Part shown: in pieces, positions 1 to 12,379 of the stretch
Position numbering within the stretch: position 1 is the stretch's first letter
How the letters are laid out: every line of letters starts with the position of its first letter
Source: Sthenelais limicola
Taxonomy: Eukaryota > Annelida > Polychaeta > Phyllodocida > Sigalionidae
DNA: 64,000 nucleotides
Assembly (NCBI GenBank): GCA_942159475.1
Contig: OW804095.1
Location: 57,006,773-57,070,772, forward strand
Direction: 5' to 3'
Translations under genes and position numbers: made by a program
Notes under the pieces: generated by a model
Databases searched by the model: none
What the model was told of the DNA's origin: nothing
Seen by the model: the letters and a program-made list of their open reading frames with translations, nothing else

Positions 1-195
1 TTCAATTGAATACAAATTGTATTAGCATCAATCAAACATAGATTAACGCATCTTATAATTTGAAAATATAGATACGTACATCGACTTTTTATAATTAATT
101 GTCTACTTCATAGGAAAGTCGTATATATGAATAATTAGAGATCGAGATGCAATGCAACTTTGTGACTTAGGATGTGTGGCGTGAGCACACTCCTC

Positions 196-356
196 AGACA
201 GTCAGGTTCAGAAGGCAGTTAATTGTGGTCACCTAAGTTTCAGGGAGTCATTAACTCTTTATTAGCCTTAGTCTTAGCCTTAAATTGCGGTTAAGCTTAT
301 CGCTGGATGCATGTGGAATCGAGGAATGTAGGTGTCTGGATATAACTGCAGATACA
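196..356 (+). repeat. Dispersed repeat family R1, copy 1
   Basis: About 160 bp closely matching 1631-1775 (same strand) and 4814-4961 (opposite strand). The shared core runs from GTCAGGTTCAGAAGGCAGTT to GAATCGAGGAATG. This copy differs from copy 2 mainly by 3-4 nt insertions such as AATT after GGCAGTT and CATG after GGATG. No coding sequence is seen. The family is not recognised; it is probably a short interspersed or foldback-type element. Confidence 0.8.
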
Positions 357-1630
357 TATATACATGGAGACGGTTACATTGACATGGTGGGCAGGATTGG
401 TTTAACCAAAGACTGATAGTGATCCATGCAGTCGTCATTGTGGCGAGTATGGGCTATGTGTGCTGATTAGAGAGATATGTATGACATATCATTAATTACT
501 ATCATATCATTAAAGTTTGTTTTGATTCTTGCCATAATTGTTTTTTGCTGACCTATTTTGTGTTTTGGAGTTTTTGGCTCTTGTTATATGTGTTGATGTC
601 AAAAGAGCAAGATTAAAATGAAGTTGTTCACCAGTGTTATTATGAGATATGAGGGAGGTAGATCGAGGGAGAGGTTGGTTAGAAAAGTTATATATTTGAA
701 AAATGAATGGGTACAATATTTGGTGATGCATAGCGAGTGGGGTGACTAAAAATATTATTTATACTGAAGACATATACTGATTATACTGAGGAACGTCATA
801 TGATGATGCATGCAGGGATGCAATGGTTGGGTCATTATACGATCTATATATGACATGTACTGCATGCATGGGCCATATGTGTCTTTGTTTACTAACATTG
901 CATGCGCAGCCAATGTACTAATGGACATTTCATATGTGGGGCCTACATTTAATGGATAGATACAGTGCATGCCTATATATGATTGATTAATTGTATATTA
1001 GTGGATAATCGAAATTATATTGTGTACATTGGCCACATACAGAAAGCCAACAGCTAGGCTGCCACGTACAGCGAGTTCACAATTTAATTTGACCGTTAAA
1101 TGGATATATATAGCGGGCATGCAAGGACACGCGGCCCGCTGCCATATCTCCTGACGCAGCCATTTCATCAATATATGAGACCTGCCAACAATCAAAGTCA
1201 CTATATCTATAGCTGCTTAATGTAACTCTAATGTCAGATATTAACGTTAAAGAGATGTACTCTAGCAGCAGCTATAGAGTCGGTGCTCAGAGTGGAATCT
1301 ATAGTACGGATGCATCGAGGCCATGCACGTACATGATATATGTGTACGGGTATATATCGCTTCGACAAGGATATATATAGCTTGCATGGCCGCGTGATCC
1401 CGGCACTTCCCCCGGTCAATGGGGAATATCATGTATATGGAATCCAAAATGTAGGGGCATCTAGCTAGGGAATTGTCTAAAAGGAGGTATATATATAGAC
1501 CCTTAGTCCGAAAATTACAAGCCCCTCAGTCAAATATAGCACAAGTAGAAAATCCCATCATATGTAATTGTCATATATGTGCACATTGTCAGACACAAAT
1601 GGATATATATGGTGTGACTGATATCCAGTG

Positions 1631-1775
1631 TACAGTCAGGTTCAGAAGGCAGTTGTGGTCACCTAAGTTTCAGGGAGTCATTAACACTTTAGCCTTATAG
1701 TCTTAGCCTTGCGGTTAAGCTTATCGCTGGATGTGGAATCGAGGAATGTGGGGTGTCTGGACCTAACTGTGTATG
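1631..1775 (+). repeat. Dispersed repeat family R1, copy 2
   Basis: Second copy of the 145-160 bp family, direct relative to copy 1. It shares a terminal segment (GTGTATG after ACCTAACT) and the start TGTACAGTCAGG with the inverted copy at 4814-4961, so the family boundaries are roughly those given. It has its own small insertion (TA in CCTTATAGTC) relative to copy 1. Confidence 0.8.
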
Positions 1776-3999
1776 CAGCTACATGAGCCATAGATCCAAA
1801 CGATTTAATTTAGAGATATTTAGAGATATTTAGAGATAAGCTAGAAAGACTTCAGAACAGGGCTATATATTCGCATTATTTCGCATGCTGGGAAGTTTGA
1901 CAGCGTGTCCGGAATAAGGTCATCCCTGGGGCTATACATACTATACCCCTACAAGACCGTAGAGACCATGCACCTCATTATGGGAATTATGCATAGCAGG
2001 TCCCAAGAACAACTCTCCCACAAGCCTGTTAACGCATCCCGCAAGCGCAAACATTTCAGTCACAAAATCAAATCACACACAACCTTACCCAAGGGGGAAA
2101 CCCACAGAATTAAATGAACGTACATCCCATGACCACAGGAACTCCCCAGGACTGAAAGCAATATGGCAGACGATTAAAACACACTGCTACGGAAGGACAG
2201 AATAACTGATCCTATATATCATGTAGATTAACAACTATCATCTTTCCTTCTACACTAATAATTACCTTTACTTATGCACCACTCCTTTCATTCTATAGTA
2301 GTACGACTGCACCTAACAGCCGCTGGCAGAAAATCATGGACAATGCTAAATAATAGCCCCCGTGAGCCTTAAATTGTATATCCTTATCACTTATGGCTGT
2401 ATAAATATGTTAAATAAAAAAAAAATAAAATATATATATCAAACAATTCATGATGGAAAAAAGGAAGAATAACATTTTGGACTGTGTGTGGAGAGTCGAT
2501 GAGTGGCTGAGCGGAAAGTGTAGGGATAGGTATCGGACTATATAGGGCATATGGAAGCTATATAGCATCTGAAGGGTAATAATTAAGACACATGCATGAG
2601 TCAGTCAGTCGACGTACGCAGAATAGGAGCTGGATATATGATTTATGTATAGAGCCATCTATATAGGTGCATGGTCAGTATAGGCACATGTTTGTCGGTC
2701 GGAAGTGACCAAAATAAAATAAGGGGGAATTAAGAGGGGATCAATCATGAGTTTAAGTGCCGCTCTGCGAGAGGTCAATTGGTACGAATTGACTGATGGA
2801 GGTATACCCAGCATCTCGATTTTGATAGCGCGCTCTATAGACCCTTTTCAGTTGACGTCATCAACAGCTAATCCGTGCGCGGGAACTCAACTGGAGGCAA
2901 AACTGAGCGGGCACACGCTACTCACTGCCTCCACAACACTTAAAATGCCTTATTGCTCACTGTTTTAATAGTCGTTCATGTAGATTGAATCATATCAATG
3001 CTATTAGTTGAAATTGCACCCACAGAATGAGACAGGATGATAAGAAATACATTGTGGTATATGAGGTTCTGCTTTGAAGGGTGTCAGTGAGTGTTGTGTT
3101 AGATATATTGGAATTTATCAAGCTATATCCCAGGCTATGTCACTGCAGGGCACAAGCATGAAGCCTAGTGTGAGTGTACGGCAGGGAGTGGCTTGGTGCC
3201 CCGGTGACAAATAGCTCGAGCTCCCTCCCAGCAACTCAACCAGCACACATGTACACATGTCTCAGTGTATCCTCCCCCTCTATACACTTCGATCAGTATT
3301 TTCGTTTTCTAAAGTGGGTACACATCTAACTTAATCAAGTAAAACTCTGGCTATACCTCCTATAGGATATCATATTTGATCTTTTGTACATGCCCAGATA
3401 ATACACAACTATAGGCATTCAAAGTGGTATATATGCTGATTTGTTATGGTTGGCGTACATGCTGAGTGTTAGGCTAGTGTTGACCAAATAAAAATGAATA
3501 ATTGGGAGGGCTTGAAACTTAGTCATTTTTTTAAATCAAATAACCATACATTCTGAGCTTTAACGAAAAGGGTGTGGTAATGTTTCTCTCGATTCAATTT
3601 TTTGTCTAGGTGTTTATTTCTCCTTATATCTCTTGGTAAAGATCACATTGATGACGGCCAAGTGGTTTGGGCCATTCCTCCATGCTTAATTGTGACCTAG
3701 TTAAGTAAGCTGTGTTTGGGAAAGAGTTAAAATATGCAGATATTAAAGTTAGAGCACAAATAAATATCGCATCGTAAAGTTGAGATCTTTTGATATGAAA
3801 TTTACACTGTAGCATAAAACTATGTGAAAAAAAGGAGATATGGACAATGGACACTTTTAATTGAACTACACACTTGTAGAAAATCTCGTTTGGTTAGATA
3901 ATTTTTGGTTTGCCTGGAAGAAGTGCATGACCGACCAGTGCACGCAGATGGTGTATTAATTTCTGATTGTATGTATGTATGTATGTATGTCTAGCTAGG

Positions 4000-4069
4000 G
4001 AGGTATATATAGGATTTTTATTCTGACTAGACATACAGAATAAAAATCGTATATATATATATATACCTC
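4000..4069. repeat. Imperfect inverted repeat (hairpin-forming)
   Basis: Left arm 4000-4025 (GAGGTATATATA, then ATTTTTATTCTG) is matched by right arm 4036-4069 (CAGAATAAAAAT, then a longer TA run, then TACCTC), with about 10 nt between. It follows a (TGTA)n microsatellite at about 3968-3990. Possibly the tip of a foldback element; no coding content. Confidence 0.7.
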
Positions 4070-4813
4070 GCTGCTATACACCATGGTGACGTACGGAGAG
4101 GTGTGCCAGACCTGTCACCGCTCTCATGCTTCCATTAGAGAAAGAGCTAGGATGGAATTTGAGCTGGGGAAAGACCCGGTAATTTAATCGTTAATGGAGG
4201 GAGTCATGCCCACTATACCGCCCAACTGATGGGACCATATGCATGGTGACCAAAACGTCGGCACATGCTGCACATGCTCCGTGTTTCTTGTCCTAGTTGA
4301 CACTAAGCAATGCAAAAGTATTTATGTATTATGATATATCATAATTGTACTGACAAAATGGGGTTTAATGGAGAAGAAAATTTGAAAATGTTATGGAGAT
4401 TGTGATCTTTTTTGGAAGGGTGGACATTATGGATATTGATTAATTGATGGAAGACTGGCATCCCTGAGATGAACAAGGAAATGGAGAGGCATTAAGACAG
4501 GGTCAGCGGGAGGAACCGGAGGTGCTTCGGAATCCGTTGTTGGCTGGAGAAGGTGGAGCGTTCCCGAGGGGTCAGTTGGGATGAAGGAATTAAGCAGGCG
4601 CGGGGCAATAGGAGGTGATGGGGAAGAAATTTGGCTTAATGAATTTGTTCAAAGGTGATAAGTTGATTGGAATGCAGCTGTTATGACCGATCAACTTATT
4701 AATAGAGGCGGATGGGTGGACCAAATGTTTACTAACGGTTCCTCTTCCTTCGACCGTCCCTATATAATTGTGCGCTAATCATCTCTTTTTTTTTTGTCAA
4801 ATATTTTTATTTT

Positions 4814-4961
4814 CATACACAGTTAGGTCCAGACACCTACATTCCTCCATTCCACATCAAGCGATATATAGCTTAACCGCAAGGCTAAGACTAAGGCTAA
4901 AGAGTTAATGACTCCCTGAAACTTAGGTGACCACAACTGCCTTCTGAACCTGACTGTACAG
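4814..4961 (-). repeat. Dispersed repeat family R1, copy 3 (inverted)
   Basis: Reverse-complement copy of the repeat at 196-356 and 1631-1775. Reading the minus strand gives CCTGTACAGTCAGGTTCAG at one end and ACCTAACTGTGTATG at the other. It carries a local TAT insertion (GCGATATATAGCTT read on the plus strand). Confidence 0.8.
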
Positions 4962-5404
4962 GGACATGTCAATTGACACTGATTTAGGTGCCTCTTTAGG
5001 CTTGTTTTAAATGATTTAAATGATTTAAATGATTTTCGGTTCATCATCTGTGACCGAAAATGCCAAAACATATAGCCCACATCACAGCCTCCATTCGTGA
5101 TTCCGGACTGGACCAAGAGATGAATAATTTGTCTACCCAAAATAACGTATATATATAGGCTGTTCTTGATTTGTGAATATTCATATATATATTAATATTC
5201 AACAAGAGGTCGATCAGCTTAAGTCTTAAGTCAATATTGATGAAATAGTGATTTTCTGCATTTGCATGGATGTAGCTTAAAATGCCATTGAGAGAGAAGT
5301 GCCTGTTTTTGTTGTGTTCGGTCACATTCTCCAGAATCAGATAGGATAGTAAAATATAATTATCATTTATGAAAAGCCGAGCTCAGCCTGTATCAATTGT
5401 CCAG

Positions 5405-5490
5405 CGTGCTGTGAGGTATTTTGGTCCAAGTGGGGTTCGAACCGGCGAGGAAGGAGGAATGGGGACCGAGTGACCGTGCGTGCTAGTAGA
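5405..5490 (-). repeat. Possible tRNA-derived SINE head
   Basis: On the minus strand there is a perfect Pol III B-box-like GGTTCGAACCCC (about 5422-5440), with an A-box-like GGTCACTCGGT about 30 nt upstream. The tRNA cloverleaf is not intact, so this is at best a SINE head or tRNA relic. Low confidence. Confidence 0.3.
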
Positions 5491-5928
5491 TGCAGGAGTT
5501 CGGCTCTGAGGAATATACACGCAATTTGTCCAACCGTATTGAAGGGCACGAAGTGGCTATATATAGACTCGCTATATAATTATATATCCCTAGTTATAAC
5601 AAAGCATGAAGGTGTGGAAATGAATACACATTTCGTTGTAGCATTGATGAATGGAAATAGCCCAGTAGAACTTGGAAAAAGCGTGACTTGGAGTACTACT
5701 ACGATATTTTTGCTGAAATGGATTCAGCAGGTGGTCAGGTTCAAGAAACTGACCCATGCCAAGCTGGCATGGTTGAGCATTTTTAATAAAATCCGTTTCC
5801 ATGGCAACCAACCATGAAAATGGGGATTTTAGAATTTTGCATATCTCTGGAAATAAAAATGATTTAAACTTGATTCAAGTGACCACACATATGTAACCTG
5901 GGATGGGCTATCAGATTAACACATGACC

Positions 5929-5970
5929 AAGGTCATTTGGGGTCAAGGTCAAGGTCATTTCAAAGGTCAA
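5929..5970 (+). repeat. Cluster of AGGTCA half-sites inside a dispersed repeat
   Basis: AGGTCA occurs at 5930-5935, 5946-5951, 5952-5957 and 5964-5969, with GGGTCA at 5940-5945. Two copies have the extended TCAAGGTCA form typical of monomeric nuclear-receptor sites. AGGTCA-rich repeats are common in invertebrate genomes, so this is more likely repeat sequence than a dedicated enhancer. Confidence 0.55.
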
Positions 5971-6893
5971 ATGCCAAAAATTGGCATTTTGGGACACTTG
6001 AAGTTGTGTTGTTACATGCTGAATGTACCAATATGGTTTATTTTTACAAGTCAGACTCCAGAAACCTTCTACTTGACATATGACAGCCCCCCAGTCATTT
6101 TAAAGCTTTGCCAGATACATGTTGCCATGACTAAGATAATCAATGGGACAATGATAATCAGTGAGTGAGTTTGCTCTCCACAAGAATTTTCTACTATTAA
6201 TATAATTTTCATCATCATAGAATTATTCTTTAAAAATAGAAACTCTATAAAATAATCATCAATTCTCATAACTTTTAAAACCATCATTTGAATACATATG
6301 CCAGTATGTATCATTTGCACATTACCACTCTTGTCAGAAAAAATACATATCATTGATATATCTCGAGGATATAGGTGATGTAGCTTCTAAAATACTGGCA
6401 CCTCTATGTGGCAATGAAGATCTTTGGGAACCATTGGAGAACTACCTGGTCAAAGAAGGAAAGCTACCTAAGATGATATAAACTTGTATATAATTACCAA
6501 TGGATGAACCTACATTACAATGAAATGGCAGGTCCAGGTGTTAATTGGTTATGTTGTAACATGATGTAATGATTATTAATTAGGAATTATCAAACATGTG
6601 TTAAGTATGTATTAATTATGCATGTAACTTATGGAAGGTTAGGTACTGTTATTTTCGAATGATCCAAGCTTACACATCATCACTAAGCATGTATATTTAT
6701 ATAGGTCGCACATGTATACCTTCATTTGCAGAATGTATGCCTATCTATGTTTGTCATGTAACCATATCATGATTCATCAAAGCCTCCTCAGTGAGGGATA
6801 ATAAATGATACAGACAGGACCTCCATCTCTCTCATCTCACCTCACACTGGTGGAGAACCCACTGAAATAAAGGCATTGATTTTTGTCTACAAA

Positions 6894-7030
6894 AGCAGCC
6901 CCCATTTCATCCTTCAAAGCCCTTAATAAATTATGCTAAAGCAACCCTTATTAACGCATCAATTGCAACCCTTATAAACTGTTGCCAAATGCAACGTTTA
7001 TAAGTTGAGTCTAATGCAGCGCGTATTATC
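6894..7030 (+). repeat. Degenerate short tandem repeat
   Basis: Loose units of about 22-25 bp built around GCAACCCTTAT.AA recur four to five times (AAGCAACCCTTATTAA, TTGCAACCCTTATAAA, ATGCAACGTTTATAAG and so on). No coding sequence. Confidence 0.5.
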
Positions 7031-7039
7031 CATTGTCAA

Positions 7040-10000
7040 TGAGCAGTAATTAGGCGTGTACAGGCAGCAATGAACAGGTATCATGATTGCACTCCTTTTA
7101 ACCAATACAATATTCGGCCCAGGAGACTTGTACTTGTAAATAGAATGAACATAAATAACGAATACGTGCCTGAGTAATGCGATGGGTCATAACAAATGAG
7201 AACAAGTTGTTGCAAATTGAATATTATATATAATTTTCCCTCTAAACTAACTTACCTGCTACAACTTTAGCTGATGAATCGGGGCGAGTGTGGCTACTTC
7301 ATTAAGAGTTATTGCCAACATTATAACAGCATGTAACAGGTGACGGTCAGTGAGGTAAGAGTAATAATGGTCCAATAGGGCAGCACAGTGCTACATATTA
7401 AAGTACACAGCACCTAAAGACTACGTGTATCGGCTCTTGAGCCCACAATCGGATCATTAGCAATGGGCGTTCTTGCAATGAAAGAGTTGGAAAAAGAAAG
7501 TCGTCCAGTCTGGTCTAGTCAGATAGGAACGTCGGAAGTATACGAAAAGGCTTGACTACTGGCTTGAGAATTACCAACTTTAACTTAAAAAAAACTAAAC
7601 ACTTTAATCTGACTAATAAATGCTATGGAGAAGAAACACTTGATGCTAACCTGTTATAAATGTCCTGGATTGCATTGGCGGAAAGATCCGATCTCATGGG
7701 TGAAAGAGACTAATACTTCCACAGAAAAATGGGGCAATTTATACAAGTTGGGAAACATTAGGTTGGATTTTATATTGGGGAAAAATAGAGAGGGAGAGAT
7801 CTTACGCATTATGATACAGAGAAAAGTAAATTGCTAAAAAATCAACAATAAAACACGATGACATTATAAAGCTAGATCGCGTATTTATTTTCATATTTCT
7901 CCTTGGTTTTTGAACAGCGGCCATGCTATTATGTATCATATAGAATTAATGTACATCCATGTCATGATTTGTCATGCAGGCAATTAGATGAGGAATATAC
8001 AGGTGCATGAAGTAGTAACTACCCTAAGTATAGATAGGTCCAACATAAAACCTTCCAGACTCAGAACCAGAAGCGGGGAGAATCATGAATACATGACAAT
8101 ACAGTAAGAGAGAACCTAAGGTGAGGGATGAGATGTTCATGTATAAATAGGCTGAAGAGAGGGGAGGGATGATTTCATGCTAATGGATTGATAAACCAAG
8201 GAATATTTGTGAGCATTACATGATGGGGGCATGAATAACGACCAAGCCATTCAGTAGTAGAAATGTTCCCACACACAAACTGTGGAACATAGTTGAATTG
8301 TGAAAATATAGATTGTTTGAATGACAAAAAATAGCCTGAACTAGAAAGGTATTTGATCACATAGGAAACATCAAGAACACTAAAATAGTTAGCTCTATAA
8401 CCGCCTCACGTGCATGGATTGGAAAAACCGGAAAAATACTACACTTGTCCAATACCACCGAACATGTATTATTTTCTCATCAAAACCACAAAAAGTTCTA
8501 AGTGCTACAATATCTACCGCACGATACCTTTTTCCCGGGGCGGATTTTAAAATACTGTGACACATTGAAGTGAAAAAATGACTAACAAGTTGTACCTGGT
8601 ATAGACAATAGGAACTAAATGTGTGGAACGAAAGCATGATTGAATACGTATAACTTACTTAATAATAATAGATACTTATACGATGGCTACTATAGCTTCC
8701 CTGTGGTCCAACAGGTTACTGTCTCGAATTTGTAATTCACTGATTTGCTATTCCCTCCAATCTATCTACCTCATTGTACATATTATGGACTGCAGGGAAA
8801 CTATAGTGATTGCAACCATCAAGCAATAAACAATTGTGTGATCTTATAAGACACAAGGAGGTATAACAACGGTACAATCCCCTATCGACAATGATGCTAA
8901 ATAACTTGGAATGCTTTCCACAAGCTATAACTGAATTGCCACAAAGCAATCAATTTCCGAGGTCTGGGGAGAAGGGGAAATTCCCATATATACATGGATA
9001 TACCATAAACCTTGTATTAAAAACCATGGCTTGTACTTATGATTCTACATTATGATGAATAAGTGTGTGAGTGGTGTGCCACAAACCTAGTATCATCGAG
9101 GTTCAAAGTAAATGATTTTTTTGTATGTGAGCATATTATACAATCGCGCTTTTATTATAGAAGTTACAATACTCACGACACACCAAAAAATGGTGGGAAT
9201 ATGACTTATATACATCAAATAGCGTCACTAACGTTCCACACATTTAGTTACTAGTACAATGGGGATTTTTAAAAATTAACAACTCATCTGTAACCAAAAA
9301 TGATAAAACTGCAAATAACTTTCATCGTAATTAAAAACGTTTGTAATTTTTAGTTTCACCGAAAAAAATATTGGAAGGAGCAGACGTTTCATGAGAAAAT
9401 TGTACATGAACGCAATAACGTTACAAAAATTAAAATTACAAAGGTTGGAGAGAAATTTTTACCAATGGTTAAATAACGAATCAATAGTAAAAACGATTTT
9501 TCTCTGGCCTCAAGGGAACGTTAAACAGAAAACTCAGTTAGTGGGGTGACATTATTCTCCCTTCACACAAAGAAGAGTCAACCAAACCAGTTGTATTCAA
9601 TTCGCGAATCCCCTCACCAACTAATGTTTGTAACATAAAGGTAGAGTAGTTATGATAAAAATGGCTTCGTGACATGGTGAGGAAATAATGAATAAATTAT
9701 ACGAGGCTTTCTTGTAAGGTGATATAGAATTATATTTTGCCCGAGGACAACACGTTGTGTTGGGGGCGAGCGAACTCCATCAACAAGGTAGGTGTTGACC
9801 GAGGGAAGGTAATTAATTAAGGCAATTGGGGAAAACTGACTGGCTTAGGATGGAGCCGGCATCAAAACAACCACAGCTTTTGTTTTAAATCATGCATCAC
9901 ACAGTTTCACACAATTCTCTTAGTTATGAAAATCTACCACGCTAGGCACACTGCCTCTATCACACTAAATAAATCTCGAGACATGGTCAATCATTCGAGC

Positions 10001-12379
10001 TGCTTTAGTCAGGAATGGGCTAACACATAGTGTTAACAAATACCAGGTCTAGTATATTACTTCAGGGAGAATTACATTAAAATTACATAATTCAATCTTG
10101 CTTTGACCGGTGAGGGCGTTTTCTTGTGAATACGAGCCCGGAAAGATAAGAAAATAACATCCATAACGTAAGTTCATCTTGACATTTACATTGGACTAAC
10201 GGCGGTGAACAACATATTTCCAGATAAGGTGTTTGGTATCGTTAGAATGCAATTCAAGCGATCATTGGAGGAAGTTACCTATAGATATATTACTGCTGTT
10301 ACCCAGCAAGAGTTTCATAGACTTCGGTACCTTGCAAAATTTACAAATGATTTGTTTTTCTGGGTAATGGGACCGTGCTGCGATTAGGTTGGTAAGGCAT
10401 CGATTGACCGTTTATCTATTTTCTCCGAGTTCGTCAAAATTAAAACATATACCAGAGATTCTCGAATCCCTTCAACAGCCATGACCAAACCACTGAGAAC
10501 AAAAATAAATGGAAATCCTTAGGGATCAGTAGTCTTGTAATATATACAATAAATTTACAAAGCATACATACGCACCAATTTCATTTGTATACATATATTA
10601 TTCAGATTCTTTCTATACAAATTAATACGAAAAACCTCATTATCTTCCATTTTCCAATTGATAATAAAGAGTATGGCTGACGCATAAATAGGAACTTTCT
10701 AGTGGTCACAGGTAAGTAAGGCCACGGGGGCCGCTTGCTCCAAAGATCCCACTCACTGATGCAGCTAAACCAATCATCCATTTGTAACCGGGCGATTTAC
10801 TTCGAACTGTTTTGACCGAGAATGTTTAGAGAATTTTCCCCCGTTTTGAATATCCAGAGGATTATTGCTCACGGAAATAGGGTAGTCATGCAAGAATGAC
10901 AAATAACCAAAAAATGTGAAATAAATGTCGACTACATTATCAACTATTGCTTTGGATGAGTTTTGGACGACTGCAAGTTTTTGAAAGAATGTTACGAATG
11001 GATGTAATTATATCATAGTGTGTAGTTTTTCATAATATATGGAAGATGGATAAACTGGCTGGCAACAGACAGTGATGAATAGTAACAATCACCGAAATGT
11101 ACACTCAAGACGGTCCTGGAGCAACGGTACCCCGATACAAGGACATACTACGACATATTTTAGGCAATTGGTGGCAAACATGAAACCATAATTAAGCACG
11201 GGGAAGGGGGATTGATTTTCAGGCATTCTATTGAAATGAAGCGTTCTCATCCAATAGCAAATACGTCGTAGAAAATAATTATGGTAAATCCTAGTCTATC
11301 CTGTTCAGTCATGCCCACTTTAACATGTTTTCCTAACCAAAAGCGTGCGGCCAATTTCACAAAGCTTTCTAGTGAATGAATGTTTACGTTATTTAGATGC
11401 TACACGTATTCGCGAAATGATGAATGTAACCTTAAAAAAGTTATTGTGATTTAGCTAAGTTACATTTTCTTTCAGCATAAAATATGTTCCCTGACAAAGA
11501 AAGAGTACTTATATTTACAATTATCTTTTATGAAATATAAGTGATTAATTTTGATAGTATCCCCCACTGCGGAATCCACACGAGGCGAAAAGAATATGGT
11601 GTTCTAATTTACGTAAACTAAATGCCCTTGCTTATGATAACGTGTATCCTGGGTACAAATATATTCAGGGTTACGAAACAATGTAGGCACATGGAAGGGC
11701 CAGACCTCTCAATAATGAGATATATCTACATTAATGTGATAGCAGCCCAATGTGAACATATAAAAGGGGCATCAAGCACTAAGGTATTTCCTATTATTTG
11801 CTTGATATACATCAGATTAATACCATCACCCCATGTTACAGAACTCCTAAAATTTAACTGGATATCTATATATTTTATAATGCATGAACCAATTTAATTT
11901 AACACCAGTGCTTGAATATGTGTATACATATATTATTTGTAATATAATATAGATACAGAAAAATATCATTTACATCACACACCTCGTTTACCGCATACAA
12001 ATTAATGAATGAATATCTGGGGTAGACCTTGCCCTTTCAAACTAAGAAACAAGTATTAATATCACGTCTTAGTTGCCATACTAAAATTCCTGTCAAGTGA
12101 TTGTGGGAGTTGAGACGTCCCTTCGGCAGGCAATGGAACAACTCTTACAGGTCGATACTGTCATAGGACATCACACACGGTTATAGTGTTCCAACGGAAG
12201 CTCCACTTACCCAACCAATATACTATTTTGTCTACATATATGTACACTATACAAAATCAAAGGATTCCGACTGTAAGTATGTATAAGCGTTTACAGTTCG
12301 GGCAACATCATCGATATAATTGTATTAGTATAATCCCCAACATAGTAGAGAGATTTCTGTAAGATGCTCTGCAGGCTGA
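7040..12379. other. Intergenic AT-rich DNA, no gene seen
   Basis: This stretch has only short chance frames and no recognisable exon, RNA gene or transposon end. It lies downstream of the minus-strand LIN54 gene, so its right end should contain the LIN54 3' UTR. No canonical AATAAA on the minus strand was spotted close to the proposed stop. Confidence 0.5.

Larger units (their letters stand above)
1..3980. other. Gene-poor AT-rich region
   Basis: Apart from two R1 repeat copies, this stretch has only short spurious reading frames. It is dense in short self-complementary words (GCATGC, CTAGCTAG, runs of TA). A threefold repeat of TTTAGAGATA lies near 1808-1843. No host exon could be supported. 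Confidence 0.6.

Noticed and set aside
5405..5490. tRNA gene on the minus strand
   Set aside because: The B-box is good but acceptor and anticodon stems do not form; listed only as a possible SINE head.
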